Source: Deltaproteobacteria bacterium (GTDB lineage: Bacteria > Myxococcota_A > UBA9160 > UBA4427). From it: a DNA stretch of 64,000 nt. Below the pieces are notes generated by a model. That model made no database searches, had not been told where the DNA came from, and saw only the letters and a program-made list of their open reading frames with translations. The DNA lies in contig JAJDAO010000021.1 in assembly GCA_029261835.1 (NCBI GenBank), forward strand, positions 179,111 to 243,110, read 5' to 3'. The translations under genes and the position numbers were made by a program. Positions 8,708 through 16,635 of this stretch are shown piece after piece. Position 1 is the first letter of the stretch. Every line of letters begins with the position of its first letter.

Positions 8708-8830
8708 GGGCCGCCGCCCCGGTTTGGGGGCCGCGTGCCACGCGAGCTTCCGCGTAGCATCGAACCGCTCGGCTTTGCTCGAGCGAGGTGGTAATCTGCG
8801 GAACCACCGCTTTGGCACGGGAGGGCATCG

Positions 8831-9460
8831 GTGGCTCGGCGGACCCGGGACATGGGCACGGAGGGCGGCGAAGCCGCCGAAGAGGCCGAGTGGGTCGCAG
8901 CGCTGCGAAGCGGTGACGAGGCGAGCTACGTCGCGCTCATGCAGCGCTTCGGCCCGCGGCTTCTCTCGCTGGCGCGGAGCATCCTCGGTAACGAGGCCGA
9001 AGCGCAGGACTGTGTGCAGGAAGCCTTCATCCAGGCGTTCAAGAAGGTGGGCGGCTTCGAGGGCCGCTCCCCACTGTGGCCCTGGGTGCGGCGGATCGCC
9101 GTGAACGCCTGCCTCGGGCGCATCCGGGCGCGTCACCGGCAGGCGGAGGCGACGCTCGAGGCCTGGCAACCCGAGTTCGACGCCGACGGCTGTCGCTTGG
9201 GGCTCGAACCGCGCCAGCTGCCCGCAGCCGACGAGCTGCTGGCGAGCGACCGCGTGCGGGCGGCTGTACGCGCCGCCGTGCGGGCGCTGCCCGAGATCCA
9301 CCGCACCGTGCTCATCCTTCGCGACTTCGAGGAGCTGTCCACCGGCGAGGTTGCGGAGCTCCTCGGACTCGAGCCTGGGGCTATCCGCGTGCGGCTCCAC
9401 AGGGCGCGTGCGGCTCTCAAGAAGCAGCTCGAGCCGGCCTTCGGCGGGAAGGGGATGTGA
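8831..9460 (+). CDS. ECF-type RNA polymerase sigma factor
   Basis: This is a 209-residue sigma-70-family factor. Region 2 reads YVALMQRFGPRLLSLARSIL followed by AEDCVQEAF-like residues (AQDCVQEAFIQAFKKVGGF), and region 4 reads LPEIHRTVLILRDFEELSTG with the recognition helix EVAELLGLEPGAIRVRLHRA. Regions 1.1 and 3 are absent, as in extracytoplasmic-function sigmas. The GTG start at 8831 has GGGAGG six bases ahead; an ATG seven codons later is the alternative. The anti-sigma gene overlaps its stop codon by one base, the usual arrangement for a membrane- or redox-responsive pair. The regulon is unknown, but the Rieske-enzyme cluster immediately downstream is a candidate. Confidence 0.9.
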   Translation: MARRTRDMGTEGGEAAEEAEWVAALRSGDEASYVALMQRFGPRLLSLARSILGNEAEAQDCVQEAFIQAFKKVGGFEGRSPLWPWVRRIAVNACLGRIRARHRQAEATLEAWQPEFDADGCRLGLEPRQLPAADELLASDRVRAAVRAAVRALPEIHRTVLILRDFEELSTGEVAELLGLEPGAIRVRLHRARAALKKQLEPAFGGKGM

Positions 9461-9750
9461 TGGCGTCCGCAGATCGTTCGCTGGGACCGATGATCACCTG
9501 TCGCGAGTTCGAGGACTTTCTCGGTGACTACCTCGAGGGCCGCCTAGCATGGGGAGCCCGCTGGCGGTTTCGCCTCCATATGTGGATGTGCCCCGAGTGC
9601 CGTCGCTACCTGCGCTCGTTCCGCCGCAGCCTCGAGCTGGGGCGCCGCGTGTTCGCCGAGCCGGACGAGTCCGTCCCGTCGGAGGTGCCGCCCGAGCTGC
9701 TGCGGGCCGTTCTGGCGGCGGTGCGAACCCCAGACGACGGAGACACGTAG
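9460..9750 (+). CDS. Zinc-finger (zf-HC2) anti-sigma factor
   Basis: This 96-residue protein begins at an ATG sharing its A with the TGA of the sigma gene (TGATG), which implies translational coupling. It carries the anti-sigma zinc motif: an early Cys in MITCREFEDFLGDYLEG and H-x3-C-x2-C in RLHMWMCPECRRYL. Such domains bind and hold the cognate ECF sigma, often releasing it on thiol oxidation. There is no transmembrane helix after the zinc finger, so this is a soluble anti-sigma, more like the redox-sensing type than the envelope-stress type. The C-terminal 40 residues are acidic and proline-rich. Confidence 0.85.
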   Translation: MASADRSLGPMITCREFEDFLGDYLEGRLAWGARWRFRLHMWMCPECRRYLRSFRRSLELGRRVFAEPDESVPSEVPPELLRAVLAAVRTPDDGDT

Positions 9751-9843
9751 CCCGAGTCGGGACCAGGACGGATCAAGAAACAGGTAACACCGGAGGCGGC
9801 TGAAGCATCAGAGAGAGACACTCGTGCCCAGAGGTCGCTCCCG

Positions 9844-11460
9844 ATGAACAAGGTTCGCGTCGCCACCTTCGAAGATCTCGACCCCTCCCGTCCCGCCTAC
9901 GCGCTGGTGGCGAACGTGGATCTCGTGATCGTTCGCTGGCCAGATCGGGAGGAGGTCTCCGTTCTCTACGGCCGCTGCCTCCACCGCGGTGCTCTGCTGT
10001 CCGACGGAGCCATTCGCGGCGAAGACCTGATCTGCGGCATGCACGAGTGGGATTACCGCTTCCGCACGGGCGTATCGGCCTACACGAACGAGGACCGGCT
10101 CGAGAAATTCACGCACTGGATCGAGGACGGTGGCGTCTGGGTCGACGCCGACGAAATCCGCGAGTGGGAACGTGCTCATCCGCAGCCCTTCGATCGCAGC
10201 GCCTACCAGGGCGTCCACGCCGACCCACACGGCACACCGGACGAGCCCTATAACCAGTGGCTCCACGAGATGGCCGAGCACGGCCTCGAGCGCGTCGGAC
10301 ACCACGGGCAGCTGAGTGCCATGGGGGTTCCCCGCGGCGAACTGCCGATGTGGGAGGACGTCCAGCTTCTCACGGCCCAGCTCGACCGCGTACCTCTGCT
10401 CGATGACGAAGCGGTCGGAACCGAACTCGTGATCGGTCCATCCGCAAAGCGACCTCTGCGCCTCGAGATCCCCCTGTTCGTATCCGACATGAGCTTCGGA
10501 GCGCTCTCCGCGGAGGCGAAAGTCGCGCTCGCAAAGGGCGCCGAGGCGGCCGGGACGGGCATCTGCAGTGGCGAGGGGGGCATGCTGCCCGAGGAGCAGG
10601 CTGCCAACTCGCGCTATCTCTACGAGTTGGCCTCCGCGCGCTTCGGCTTCTCGATGGATAAGCTCTCGCAGGTCCAGGCCTTCCACTTCAAGTGTGGCCA
10701 GGGCGCCAAGACGGGGACGGGCGGTCACCTGCCCGGACACAAGGTCAAGGGCAAGATCGCCGATGTCCGCGGGCTCCCGGAAGGAAGCGCGGCGATCTCG
10801 CCCTCACGCTTCCCCGACTGGGAGCACGTCGACGACTACCGCCGCTTCGCCGACGAGGTACGCGAGGCCACGGGCGGCATCCCGATCGGCTTCAAACTCT
10901 CGGCGCAGCACGTGGAGCGCGACATCGACGCCGCGCTCGCAGCGGGCGCCGACTACGTGATCCTCGACGGCCGAGGGGGCGGCACGGGCGCGGCCCCGCT
11001 CATCTTCCGCAACAACATCAGCGTTCCGACGCTGCCAGCGCTCGCGCGCGCTCGGCGTCACCTCGATCAGCAGGGGCGGCGCGAGGTTACGCTCATCGTG
11101 ACCGGTGGCCTGCGCGTGCCCGCAGACTTCGTGAAGGCGCTGGCGCTCGGGGCCGACGGCATCGCGCTGTCGAACTCGGCGCTGCAGGCGATCGGCTGCC
11201 TCGGAATGCGAGCCTGCCACACCAACAACTGTCCGGTCGGCATCGCGACGCAGAAACCGGAGCTCCGAGCGCGGCTCGAGGTCGAGCTCGCGGCCAAGCG
11301 GCTCGAACGCTTCTTTGTGTCGGCCGTCGAGCTGATGTGCGTGATGGCGCGCGCTTGCGGCCACCGCCGCCTGCGCGACTTCTGCCCCGACGACTTGGTG
11401 ACCTGGAAGCACCAGATGCACCGATTGACGGGCATTTCGTACGGAGGGGTCTTGCCGTGA
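9844..11460 (+). CDS. Rieske-fused glutamate-synthase-like FMN oxidoreductase
   Basis: This is a 538-residue two-domain enzyme. Residues 1-105 are a Rieske [2Fe-2S] domain with ligands C45-x-H47 and C64-x2-H67 (CLHRG and CGMHEWDY). Residues about 140-520 are the FMN-binding alpha/beta barrel of glutamate synthase domain 2: DMSFGALSAEAKVALAKGA, KCGQGAKTGTGGHLPG, ISPSRFPDW, LDGRGGGTGAAP and the [3Fe-4S] cysteine cluster CLGMRACHTNNCPVG. The amidotransferase domain of real glutamate synthase is missing, so this is a stand-alone GltB2-type enzyme of unknown substrate, probably receiving electrons through the fused Rieske centre. The next gene overlaps its stop (GTGA). Confidence 0.9.
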   Translation: MNKVRVATFEDLDPSRPAYALVANVDLVIVRWPDREEVSVLYGRCLHRGALLSDGAIRGEDLICGMHEWDYRFRTGVSAYTNEDRLEKFTHWIEDGGVWVDADEIREWERAHPQPFDRSAYQGVHADPHGTPDEPYNQWLHEMAEHGLERVGHHGQLSAMGVPRGELPMWEDVQLLTAQLDRVPLLDDEAVGTELVIGPSAKRPLRLEIPLFVSDMSFGALSAEAKVALAKGAEAAGTGICSGEGGMLPEEQAANSRYLYELASARFGFSMDKLSQVQAFHFKCGQGAKTGTGGHLPGHKVKGKIADVRGLPEGSAAISPSRFPDWEHVDDYRRFADEVREATGGIPIGFKLSAQHVERDIDAALAAGADYVILDGRGGGTGAAPLIFRNNISVPTLPALARARRHLDQQGRREVTLIVTGGLRVPADFVKALALGADGIALSNSALQAIGCLGMRACHTNNCPVGIATQKPELRARLEVELAAKRLERFFVSAVELMCVMARACGHRRLRDFCPDDLVTWKHQMHRLTGISYGGVLP

Positions 11461-12317
11461 CAGACTTCGATTGGAACTCGCTGGGCCAGCTCGCACCGGA
11501 TGGCCTCGCCGAGCCCCGTCTCGTGCTGCACCACGCGAGCCAGCTCGCCGCGGCTGCGGGCGCGTCCCTGCTGCCGCCGCGACCCGACGACAGCCACCCG
11601 AACCTGGGCTGGGAGCCGGGCGCGGAAGCGCTGGTCGGCCATCCCATCGAGGCCGCGGGGTCTGTGCGCGTGGCGATCCGGCCGCGGGATCTCTCACTGC
11701 TGCTGCTCGACGCCGCCGGGAACGTGCTCGAGACCGTCGCGCTGCCAGGGCGGACACCTGCGGAGTCGTTGCGGGAACTGCAAATCGCGATCGGGCTCGC
11801 CGCCGGGCGCACCATCACGACGCCGCTCACTTGCCCGGACTACGAACTCCCCCACCACGCGGTGGCGGACGGCGCGAGCTTTCCCGCGTCGTCGCAGATG
11901 CAAGCGGCCTGGAGCGAGCTCGGGGCGTGGTTCGGCGGCGCCCATGCGGCGCTCGATGCCGTGCGGGCACACGAGCCCGGCGCGTCCGACGTGCGCTGCT
12001 GGCCACATCACTTCGACATCGCGACGCTCATCGTGCATGCCACGGGCGAGGGTGGGAGCCCGACGCAGACAATCGGTGTGGGCATGAGCCCGGGCGACGA
12101 GAGCTACGCAGAGCCCTACTGGTACGTTTCACCGTGGCCGTATCCCGAGACGGGGGAGCTGCCGCCGCTCGAGGGCGGCGCACACTGGCACCGCGAGGGC
12201 TTTACCGCGGCCATCCTGCCGGGCTCTCGGCTACTCGCCGCCACGCATCGGGCCGGCGCGCTCGAGGCGTACCTCACCTCCGCTGTCACAGCCTGCCACC
12301 GAATTCACGGCGACTAG
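11457..12317 (+). CDS. Conserved hypothetical protein in the Rieske cluster
   Basis: This 286-residue protein begins at a GTG overlapping the stop of the GltB2-type gene (GTGA), which decides the start. It has no signal peptide or membrane segment. Conserved-looking blocks are LRELQIAIGLAAGRTITTPL, CWPHHFDIATLI, IGVGMSPGDESYAEPYWYV and HWHREGFTAAILPGSRLL. The order 'PxTTP..., W-x-H-x-F-D, G-x-x-x-G-D-E-x-x-x-P-Y' is reminiscent of DUF5996 proteins, but the match is weak and I do not assign it. Its position between two Rieske-fused enzymes suggests a role in the same pathway, perhaps a substrate-handling subunit. The 180-bp palindromic element begins within the last three bases of this gene. 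Confidence 0.8.
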   Translation: MTDFDWNSLGQLAPDGLAEPRLVLHHASQLAAAAGASLLPPRPDDSHPNLGWEPGAEALVGHPIEAAGSVRVAIRPRDLSLLLLDAAGNVLETVALPGRTPAESLRELQIAIGLAAGRTITTPLTCPDYELPHHAVADGASFPASSQMQAAWSELGAWFGGAHAALDAVRAHEPGASDVRCWPHHFDIATLIVHATGEGGSPTQTIGVGMSPGDESYAEPYWYVSPWPYPETGELPPLEGGAHWHREGFTAAILPGSRLLAATHRAGALEAYLTSAVTACHRIHGD

Positions 12318-12494
12318 CCCGGATTATTCATGAAGGTTCGTAGCGAGGCCGTGCAGATGACGTTCTGGGGCGAGAAATCGGCGTTTGGCCACGGAGGCGT
12401 ACTTGCAGTACGTCGAGTAGCCAAGCTCCGATTTCTCGTTCCAGAACGAGCAGATGTGCGGCCGCAGTCGGAGCTTCATGAATAATCCGGGCTA
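12315..12494. repeat. 180-bp nested palindromic element (MITE-like)
   Basis: The element is bounded by perfect 21-bp terminal inverted repeats (12315-12335 and 12474-12494) beginning TAGCCCGGATTATTC. Inside are a second pair of 21-bp arms, 12361-12381 and 12428-12448, matching at 19 of 21 positions, then a TTGGC/GCCAA pair (12385-12389, 12420-12424) and a central CGTACT-TGC-AGTACG hairpin (12398-12412). There is no coding capacity. The left end supplies the stop codon of the upstream gene (TAG at 12315-12317). This looks like a non-autonomous mobile element or a large REP-type hairpin; copy number elsewhere cannot be seen from this window. Confidence 0.75.
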
Positions 12495-12512
12495 ACACGC
12501 TGCGCGGCAGAA

Positions 12513-12548
12513 CCCGCGCTCCGCGGGCAGCCGATTCGGAGAATCGGC
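12513..12548. promoter_or_regulatory. Tandem hairpins ahead of the Rieske-TPP gene
   Basis: Two perfect stem-loops stand back to back: CCCGCG-CTC-CGCGGG (12513-12527) and GCCGATTC-GGA-GAATCGGC (12530-12548). The second ends 38 bases before the ATG of the TPP enzyme. Neither is followed by a T-run. They could attenuate read-through from the upstream genes or stabilise the mRNA leader. Confidence 0.4.
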
Positions 12549-12586
12549 CCAGAGTGCGAGTCAGAGCAACGAAGAAGGGGAGAGCG

Positions 12587-14572
12587 ATGGCGACTGGAGA
12601 GGCAGAGGCGGGCGAGACGCGACGCACGTGGCACAAGGCGCTCGATCTCAACGAGCTGCCGGAAGGCCGAGTCAAGACGGTCGTACTCGGCCTCGAGTCC
12701 GTCTGCATGACGCGTTTCCAGGGCGAGTACGCAGCGCTCAGCAACCACTGTCCACATCAGGGGGGCCCCCTCGGCGAGGGCTCGATCGAGGGCGGCTTCC
12801 TGCGCTGCCCGTGGCACGGCTGGGACTACGACCCACGGACGGGGTCGCCCCCCGAAGGCTACGGCGACTGTGTGCCCACCTATCCGGTCGAAGTTCGCGA
12901 CGACGGTGTGTACGTCGCAATCGAGGAGGAGGCACTGCACGTCCGCACCGCAACGGATGTCATCGCTGAGACTCTCACGGCTTGGGGTGTACGTGCCTGC
13001 TTTGGCATGGTCGGCCACTCGAATCTCGGACTCGCCGACGCCCTGCGACGTCAGGTGGAGGCCGGGCACCTGCGCTACTTCGGCATTCGCCACGAGGGCG
13101 CCGCCTCTTTGGCGTGCTCGGCGTACGGGAAGCTCACGGGGCGCCCCGCCGCGTGCCTCAGCATCGCGGGGCCGGGCGCGACGAACCTCCTGACGGGTCT
13201 ATGGGACGCCAATGTAGACCGCTCACCGCTGCTCGCGCTGACCGGACAGGTGGATACGCAGGTCCTCGGGCCCGGCGCGTTCCAGGAGATCGATCTGCCG
13301 GCGGCTTTCGGCAAAGTTGCGCAGTGGAGCCAACCGGTGCTGCACGGAAGCCGGTACGCGGAGCTGGCGAACCTGGCCTGTAAGAGCGCGATCCTCAATC
13401 GCGGCGTGTCGCATCTGTTCTTTCCCGACGAAGTGCAGACCCTGCCGGCCCCCGACACGCCGGCAGGGGGACCCGACGGCCGACTCCCTTCGCGCGCCAT
13501 CGCCCCGCCTGCGGATGCTCTCGACGCTGCCGTGGCACGCCTCAAGGCTGCGAAGCGCCCGGTCATCATCGTGGGGCACGGAGCACGCTTCGACATGCCG
13601 GCCATCCTGGAGCTGGCACAGCTCCTCCGGTGTCCGGTCGTCACTACCTTCAAGGGCAAGGGGCTCGTGGCCGACGACCATCCCCTTGGCTGCGGCGTCC
13701 TGGGCCGTAGTGGTACGCCCATCGCCAGCTGGTTCATGAACGAGTCCGACGTGCTGCTGGTGCTCGGCGCCAGCTTCAGCAATCACACGGGCATCACGCC
13801 CAAGAAACCCATCATCCAGGTCGACTTCGACGCAATGACGCTGGGCAAGTTTCACGCCGTCGACGTCCCGGTGTGGGGGGAGATCGCGGCCACGGTGTCA
13901 CCGCTGCGGGAGCGACTCTCGGGCGCCGTGTCCGCGATCGACCAGCGGCCGGAGATCGCCGAGCGCTGGGCGCTGTGGCGCGCCGAGAAGGCGAGCCGCG
14001 AAGCGGACGATCGCGGGAATGGCGTGTGCTCGGCCGCAATCTTCGCCTCCCTTGGCCGTCGGGCCCCCGAGAATGCGATTCTCGCCGTCGACGTCGGCAA
14101 CAACACCTACTCCTTCGGTCGCTACTTCGAGTGCCGGCGTCACTCGGTTCTGATGTCCGGCTACCTGGGCTCGATCGGGTTCGCGCTGCCCGCCGCCATG
14201 GGCGCTTGGGCGGCCACTCAGGAGGACGACCCTCGCTTTCGAGGGCGATGCGTCCTTTCCATCTCGGGCGACGGCGGCTTTGGACAGTACATGGGCGAGC
14301 TCCTCACCGCGGTGAAGTACGACATGGACATCACGCATGTGCTGCTGCGCAATGACCAGCTCGGCAAGATCACCAAGGAGCAGCGGGCCGGGGGCTGGCC
14401 GGCGTGGCAGACCACGCTTCACAATCCGCGCTTCGCAGAGTACGCGAAGCTGTGCGGGGCGCTCGGGCTCGAAGTGCACGCCAAGGAGGAGCTCGATGAG
14501 GTCTTCGAGCGCGCGATCGCACACCGCGGCCCCAGCCTAGTCGAGATCCTGGCGGATCCGGAACTCATCTGA
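12587..14572 (+). CDS. Rieske-fused thiamine-diphosphate-dependent enzyme (acetolactate synthase-like)
   Basis: This 661-residue protein opens with a Rieske domain (residues about 15-105; C55-x-H57 and C74-x2-H77, CPHQGG and CPWHGWDY) joined to a full ThDP enzyme of the acetolactate synthase/pyruvate oxidase fold. The PYR domain has the catalytic Glu in IRHEGAASLACSAYG, the middle domain has PVIIVGHGARF, and the PP domain has the metal/ThDP motif beginning GDGGFGQYMGELL and ending about 28 residues later in LLRND. I start at ATG 12587, preceded by GGGGAG; a longer frame from 12554 lacks a site. The Rieske centre could pass electrons from the ThDP-bound carbanion, giving an oxidative decarboxylase. 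The substrate is unknown. Confidence 0.9.
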   Translation: MATGEAEAGETRRTWHKALDLNELPEGRVKTVVLGLESVCMTRFQGEYAALSNHCPHQGGPLGEGSIEGGFLRCPWHGWDYDPRTGSPPEGYGDCVPTYPVEVRDDGVYVAIEEEALHVRTATDVIAETLTAWGVRACFGMVGHSNLGLADALRRQVEAGHLRYFGIRHEGAASLACSAYGKLTGRPAACLSIAGPGATNLLTGLWDANVDRSPLLALTGQVDTQVLGPGAFQEIDLPAAFGKVAQWSQPVLHGSRYAELANLACKSAILNRGVSHLFFPDEVQTLPAPDTPAGGPDGRLPSRAIAPPADALDAAVARLKAAKRPVIIVGHGARFDMPAILELAQLLRCPVVTTFKGKGLVADDHPLGCGVLGRSGTPIASWFMNESDVLLVLGASFSNHTGITPKKPIIQVDFDAMTLGKFHAVDVPVWGEIAATVSPLRERLSGAVSAIDQRPEIAERWALWRAEKASREADDRGNGVCSAAIFASLGRRAPENAILAVDVGNNTYSFGRYFECRRHSVLMSGYLGSIGFALPAAMGAWAATQEDDPRFRGRCVLSISGDGGFGQYMGELLTAVKYDMDITHVLLRNDQLGKITKEQRAGGWPAWQTTLHNPRFAEYAKLCGALGLEVHAKEELDEVFERAIAHRGPSLVEILADPELI

Positions 14573-14587
14573 GGCCAGGAGAAGACG

Positions 14588-14974
14588 ATGGAGTCGCTGG
14601 GCGAGTGGGTTCTCCCGATGAGTTTCCTTCCGGGCGTGGGACTCCTGATCCTCTCCACTTCGACCCGCTACATGAACCTGAGCGACCGGCTGCGCGACGT
14701 GCGGAGCGTGCCGACCGGCAGCGCCGCATCGCGCGAGCTGCGCTGCATGTGGCTCTTCCGTAACGCGCTGGTGGGCCTCTACCTGGCCGTCGCGTGCTTC
14801 TCGCTAGCGACACTGGCGAGCGGGCTGGTCAGCGCGGCGGCGATGTCGGCCACGGTCGTACTGCGGGCCCTCACGACGCTGGGCGTGCTGGCCGTGGTCT
14901 ACGCCGCGGGTCAGCTGCTGTGGGAGTCGATCCTCACGCTCCGACTCGTGGAAAACTGCGACCGGGAGGAGTGA
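14588..14974 (+). CDS. DUF2721-family membrane protein
   Basis: This is a 128-residue integral membrane protein. An N-terminal hydrophobic segment (WVLPMSFLPGVGLLILSTS) is followed by RYMNLSDRLRDVR, a polar helix, a second segment (LVGLYLAVACFSLATLASGL) and a third (VVLRALTTLGVLAVVYAAG) ending in LRLVENCDREE. This order matches DUF2721 proteins, whose function is not established. It starts 15 bases after the TPP gene and overlaps the next start by one base, so it belongs to the same transcript as the DUF1622 gene and possibly the TPP gene. Confidence 0.75.
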   Translation: MESLGEWVLPMSFLPGVGLLILSTSTRYMNLSDRLRDVRSVPTGSAASRELRCMWLFRNALVGLYLAVACFSLATLASGLVSAAAMSATVVLRALTTLGVLAVVYAAGQLLWESILTLRLVENCDREE

Positions 14975-15324
14975 TGCACGAAGGACTGGTCCGCGCACTC
15001 GAACTCGCGGCGCACGGTATCGACGCCGTCGGCATCGTCATCCTGCTGTGGGGGGCGGCGCTCTTCCTGTCGGACTTCCTGCGGCTCCAGCTTCGGCGGC
15101 AGGCGCTTCCCGAATACCTGCGCAGCGCGCAGCGGGTGCGCTGCCGCTTGGGCTCCTACCTCCTGATCGGCCTCGAGTTCATGATCGTCTCGGATGTGAT
15201 CAACACCTTCGTGAGTCGAACCTTCGAGGACCTCCTCTTCCTGTCGGTCATCATTCTGATACGCATCGCGATCAGCCACTTCCTCGAGCGCGAACTCGAG
15301 AAATCTGCGCCGGCCGCCGCCTGA
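14974..15324 (+). CDS. DUF1622-family membrane protein
   Basis: This 116-residue protein has three hydrophobic helices (GIDAVGIVILLWGAALFLSD, YLLIGLEFMIVSDVINTF, DLLFLSVIILIRIAISHFLE). The second and third carry the DUF1622 hallmark: LEF-x4-D-(V/I)-I, then a Trp/Phe-E-D-L turn and an I-R-(T/I)-x3-(Y/H)-F-L-E-x-E end. The function of the family is unknown. The ATG shares a base with the TGA of the DUF2721 gene (TGATG) and has GGGAGGA immediately upstream, indicating translational coupling; the two small membrane proteins may form one complex. Confidence 0.8.
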   Translation: MHEGLVRALELAAHGIDAVGIVILLWGAALFLSDFLRLQLRRQALPEYLRSAQRVRCRLGSYLLIGLEFMIVSDVINTFVSRTFEDLLFLSVIILIRIAISHFLERELEKSAPAAA

Positions 15325-15619
15325 ACGAGATGCTGGACAGCCGGCCCTCGTACCTGAAATGCAGCTGCTGTATCTTCGAACGACGCTGCGCAGGGCGCGC
15401 AGGCTCCCGTCCTGGGGCCATTTTCCGTCATGTGAATCAATTCGTCGGAACGCACAGCGATCGGACGTAGTAACCTGGCAGCTTCTTCATCCTGCGCTCG
15501 CCGCTAGTTTGCCCACGCCCCTCGGTCATGGGATGAGCCATGTACATCCAACGCCGAGACCGTCCGGTTCTTTCTTTCCTCGTCTGCACGTGTTCACGCA
15601 ATAACGGAGCTTCCTATCG

Positions 15620-16633
15620 ATGAGTAGTGCCGCCCGAGTTACGGAGTTTCTCGACGCCAGCACGAGTCCCGATATCCTCGTGCTCGAATCTCGCGGCAAG
15701 GACGACGAGTACGCGTTTGCGCGCTCGGTCGTCCACGGGTTGTCGCAGCAGCCGCGGCAGCTGGACTGCCGCTACCTGTACGACGCGCGCGGGAGCGAGC
15801 TGTTCGAGCGTATCTGCAGCACGCCCGAGTACTATCCGACGCGGATCGAGGCCGCGATTCTCGAGCGGTGCGCGCATGAGATTGCCGCCATTACCGGTCC
15901 CGTTCGGCTCGTCGAGCTCGGCTCGGGCACCTCAGTGAAGACCGTTCACATCCTCGACGCCTATCTGCAGGCCGAGGGCGGGGCGCGCTACGTGCCAATC
16001 GACGTCAGCCGCACGGCTCTCGAGACGGCGCACCGTTCCATCGGAGAGGCCTTGCCCGAGGTGGACATCAAACCCATCCACGGAACTTACGACCATGCCT
16101 ACGAGGTGGCGGCCGCCCTGTCCCCTCTGATGATGATCTTTCTCGGAAGCAGTATCGGCAATTTCGAGGAAGACGACGCAATTCGGTTCTTCGAGCGTGT
16201 GCACGAGGCATTGAATCCCGGCGACTTCTTCTTGCTCGGGGTCGATCTGGTCAAGGACGTCCCGACACTCGAGGCCGCCTACAACGACGCCGCAGGCTTC
16301 ACGGCCCAGTTCACGCGCAACTTGTTCGAGCGTATGAACCGTGAACTCGGCTCGAACATCGACAGCGAAGCAATCGAACACGTGGCGCGTTACAACGAAT
16401 GCGAGGACCGCATCGAGATCAGCGCTCGCTTCGGCCGCGCGCAGGAGATTCACGTGGCGCCGCTCGGCAGGACGTTCTCGCTCGCCGCCGATGAGCGGGT
16501 CAGAGTCGAGATTTCGCGAAAGTTCCGGATCGAAGTGCTCGCTCCCCAGCTCGCCGACATCGGCTTGCGCGTGCGGCGCGTGTTCACCGACGACCGTGAC
16601 TGGTTCGCGCTCTTGCTGTTGGAGAGGCCGTAG
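15620..16633 (+). CDS. egtD: L-histidine N-alpha-methyltransferase (ergothioneine biosynthesis)
   Basis: This 337-residue protein is the EgtD type of methyltransferase, which converts histidine to hercynine (trimethylhistidine) with three SAM. Visible family features are the N-terminal LYDARGSELFERICSTPEYYPTR-like block (quoted in part: YDARGSELFERICSTPEYYP), the SAM site VRLVELGSGTSVKTVHIL, the YVPIDVSRTALE strand, IFLGSSIGNFEEDDA, and the Asn/Tyr-bearing AYNDAAGFTAQFTRNL, which lines the histidine pocket in known EgtD. Length agrees with the mycobacterial enzyme. It is the first gene of a six-gene same-strand cluster; the molybdoenzyme fusion begins two bases after its stop and an egtB-type gene closes the cluster. 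Confidence 0.93.
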   Translation: MSSAARVTEFLDASTSPDILVLESRGKDDEYAFARSVVHGLSQQPRQLDCRYLYDARGSELFERICSTPEYYPTRIEAAILERCAHEIAAITGPVRLVELGSGTSVKTVHILDAYLQAEGGARYVPIDVSRTALETAHRSIGEALPEVDIKPIHGTYDHAYEVAAALSPLMMIFLGSSIGNFEEDDAIRFFERVHEALNPGDFFLLGVDLVKDVPTLEAAYNDAAGFTAQFTRNLFERMNRELGSNIDSEAIEHVARYNECEDRIEISARFGRAQEIHVAPLGRTFSLAADERVRVEISRKFRIEVLAPQLADIGLRVRRVFTDDRDWFALLLLERP

Positions 16634-16635
16634 GC

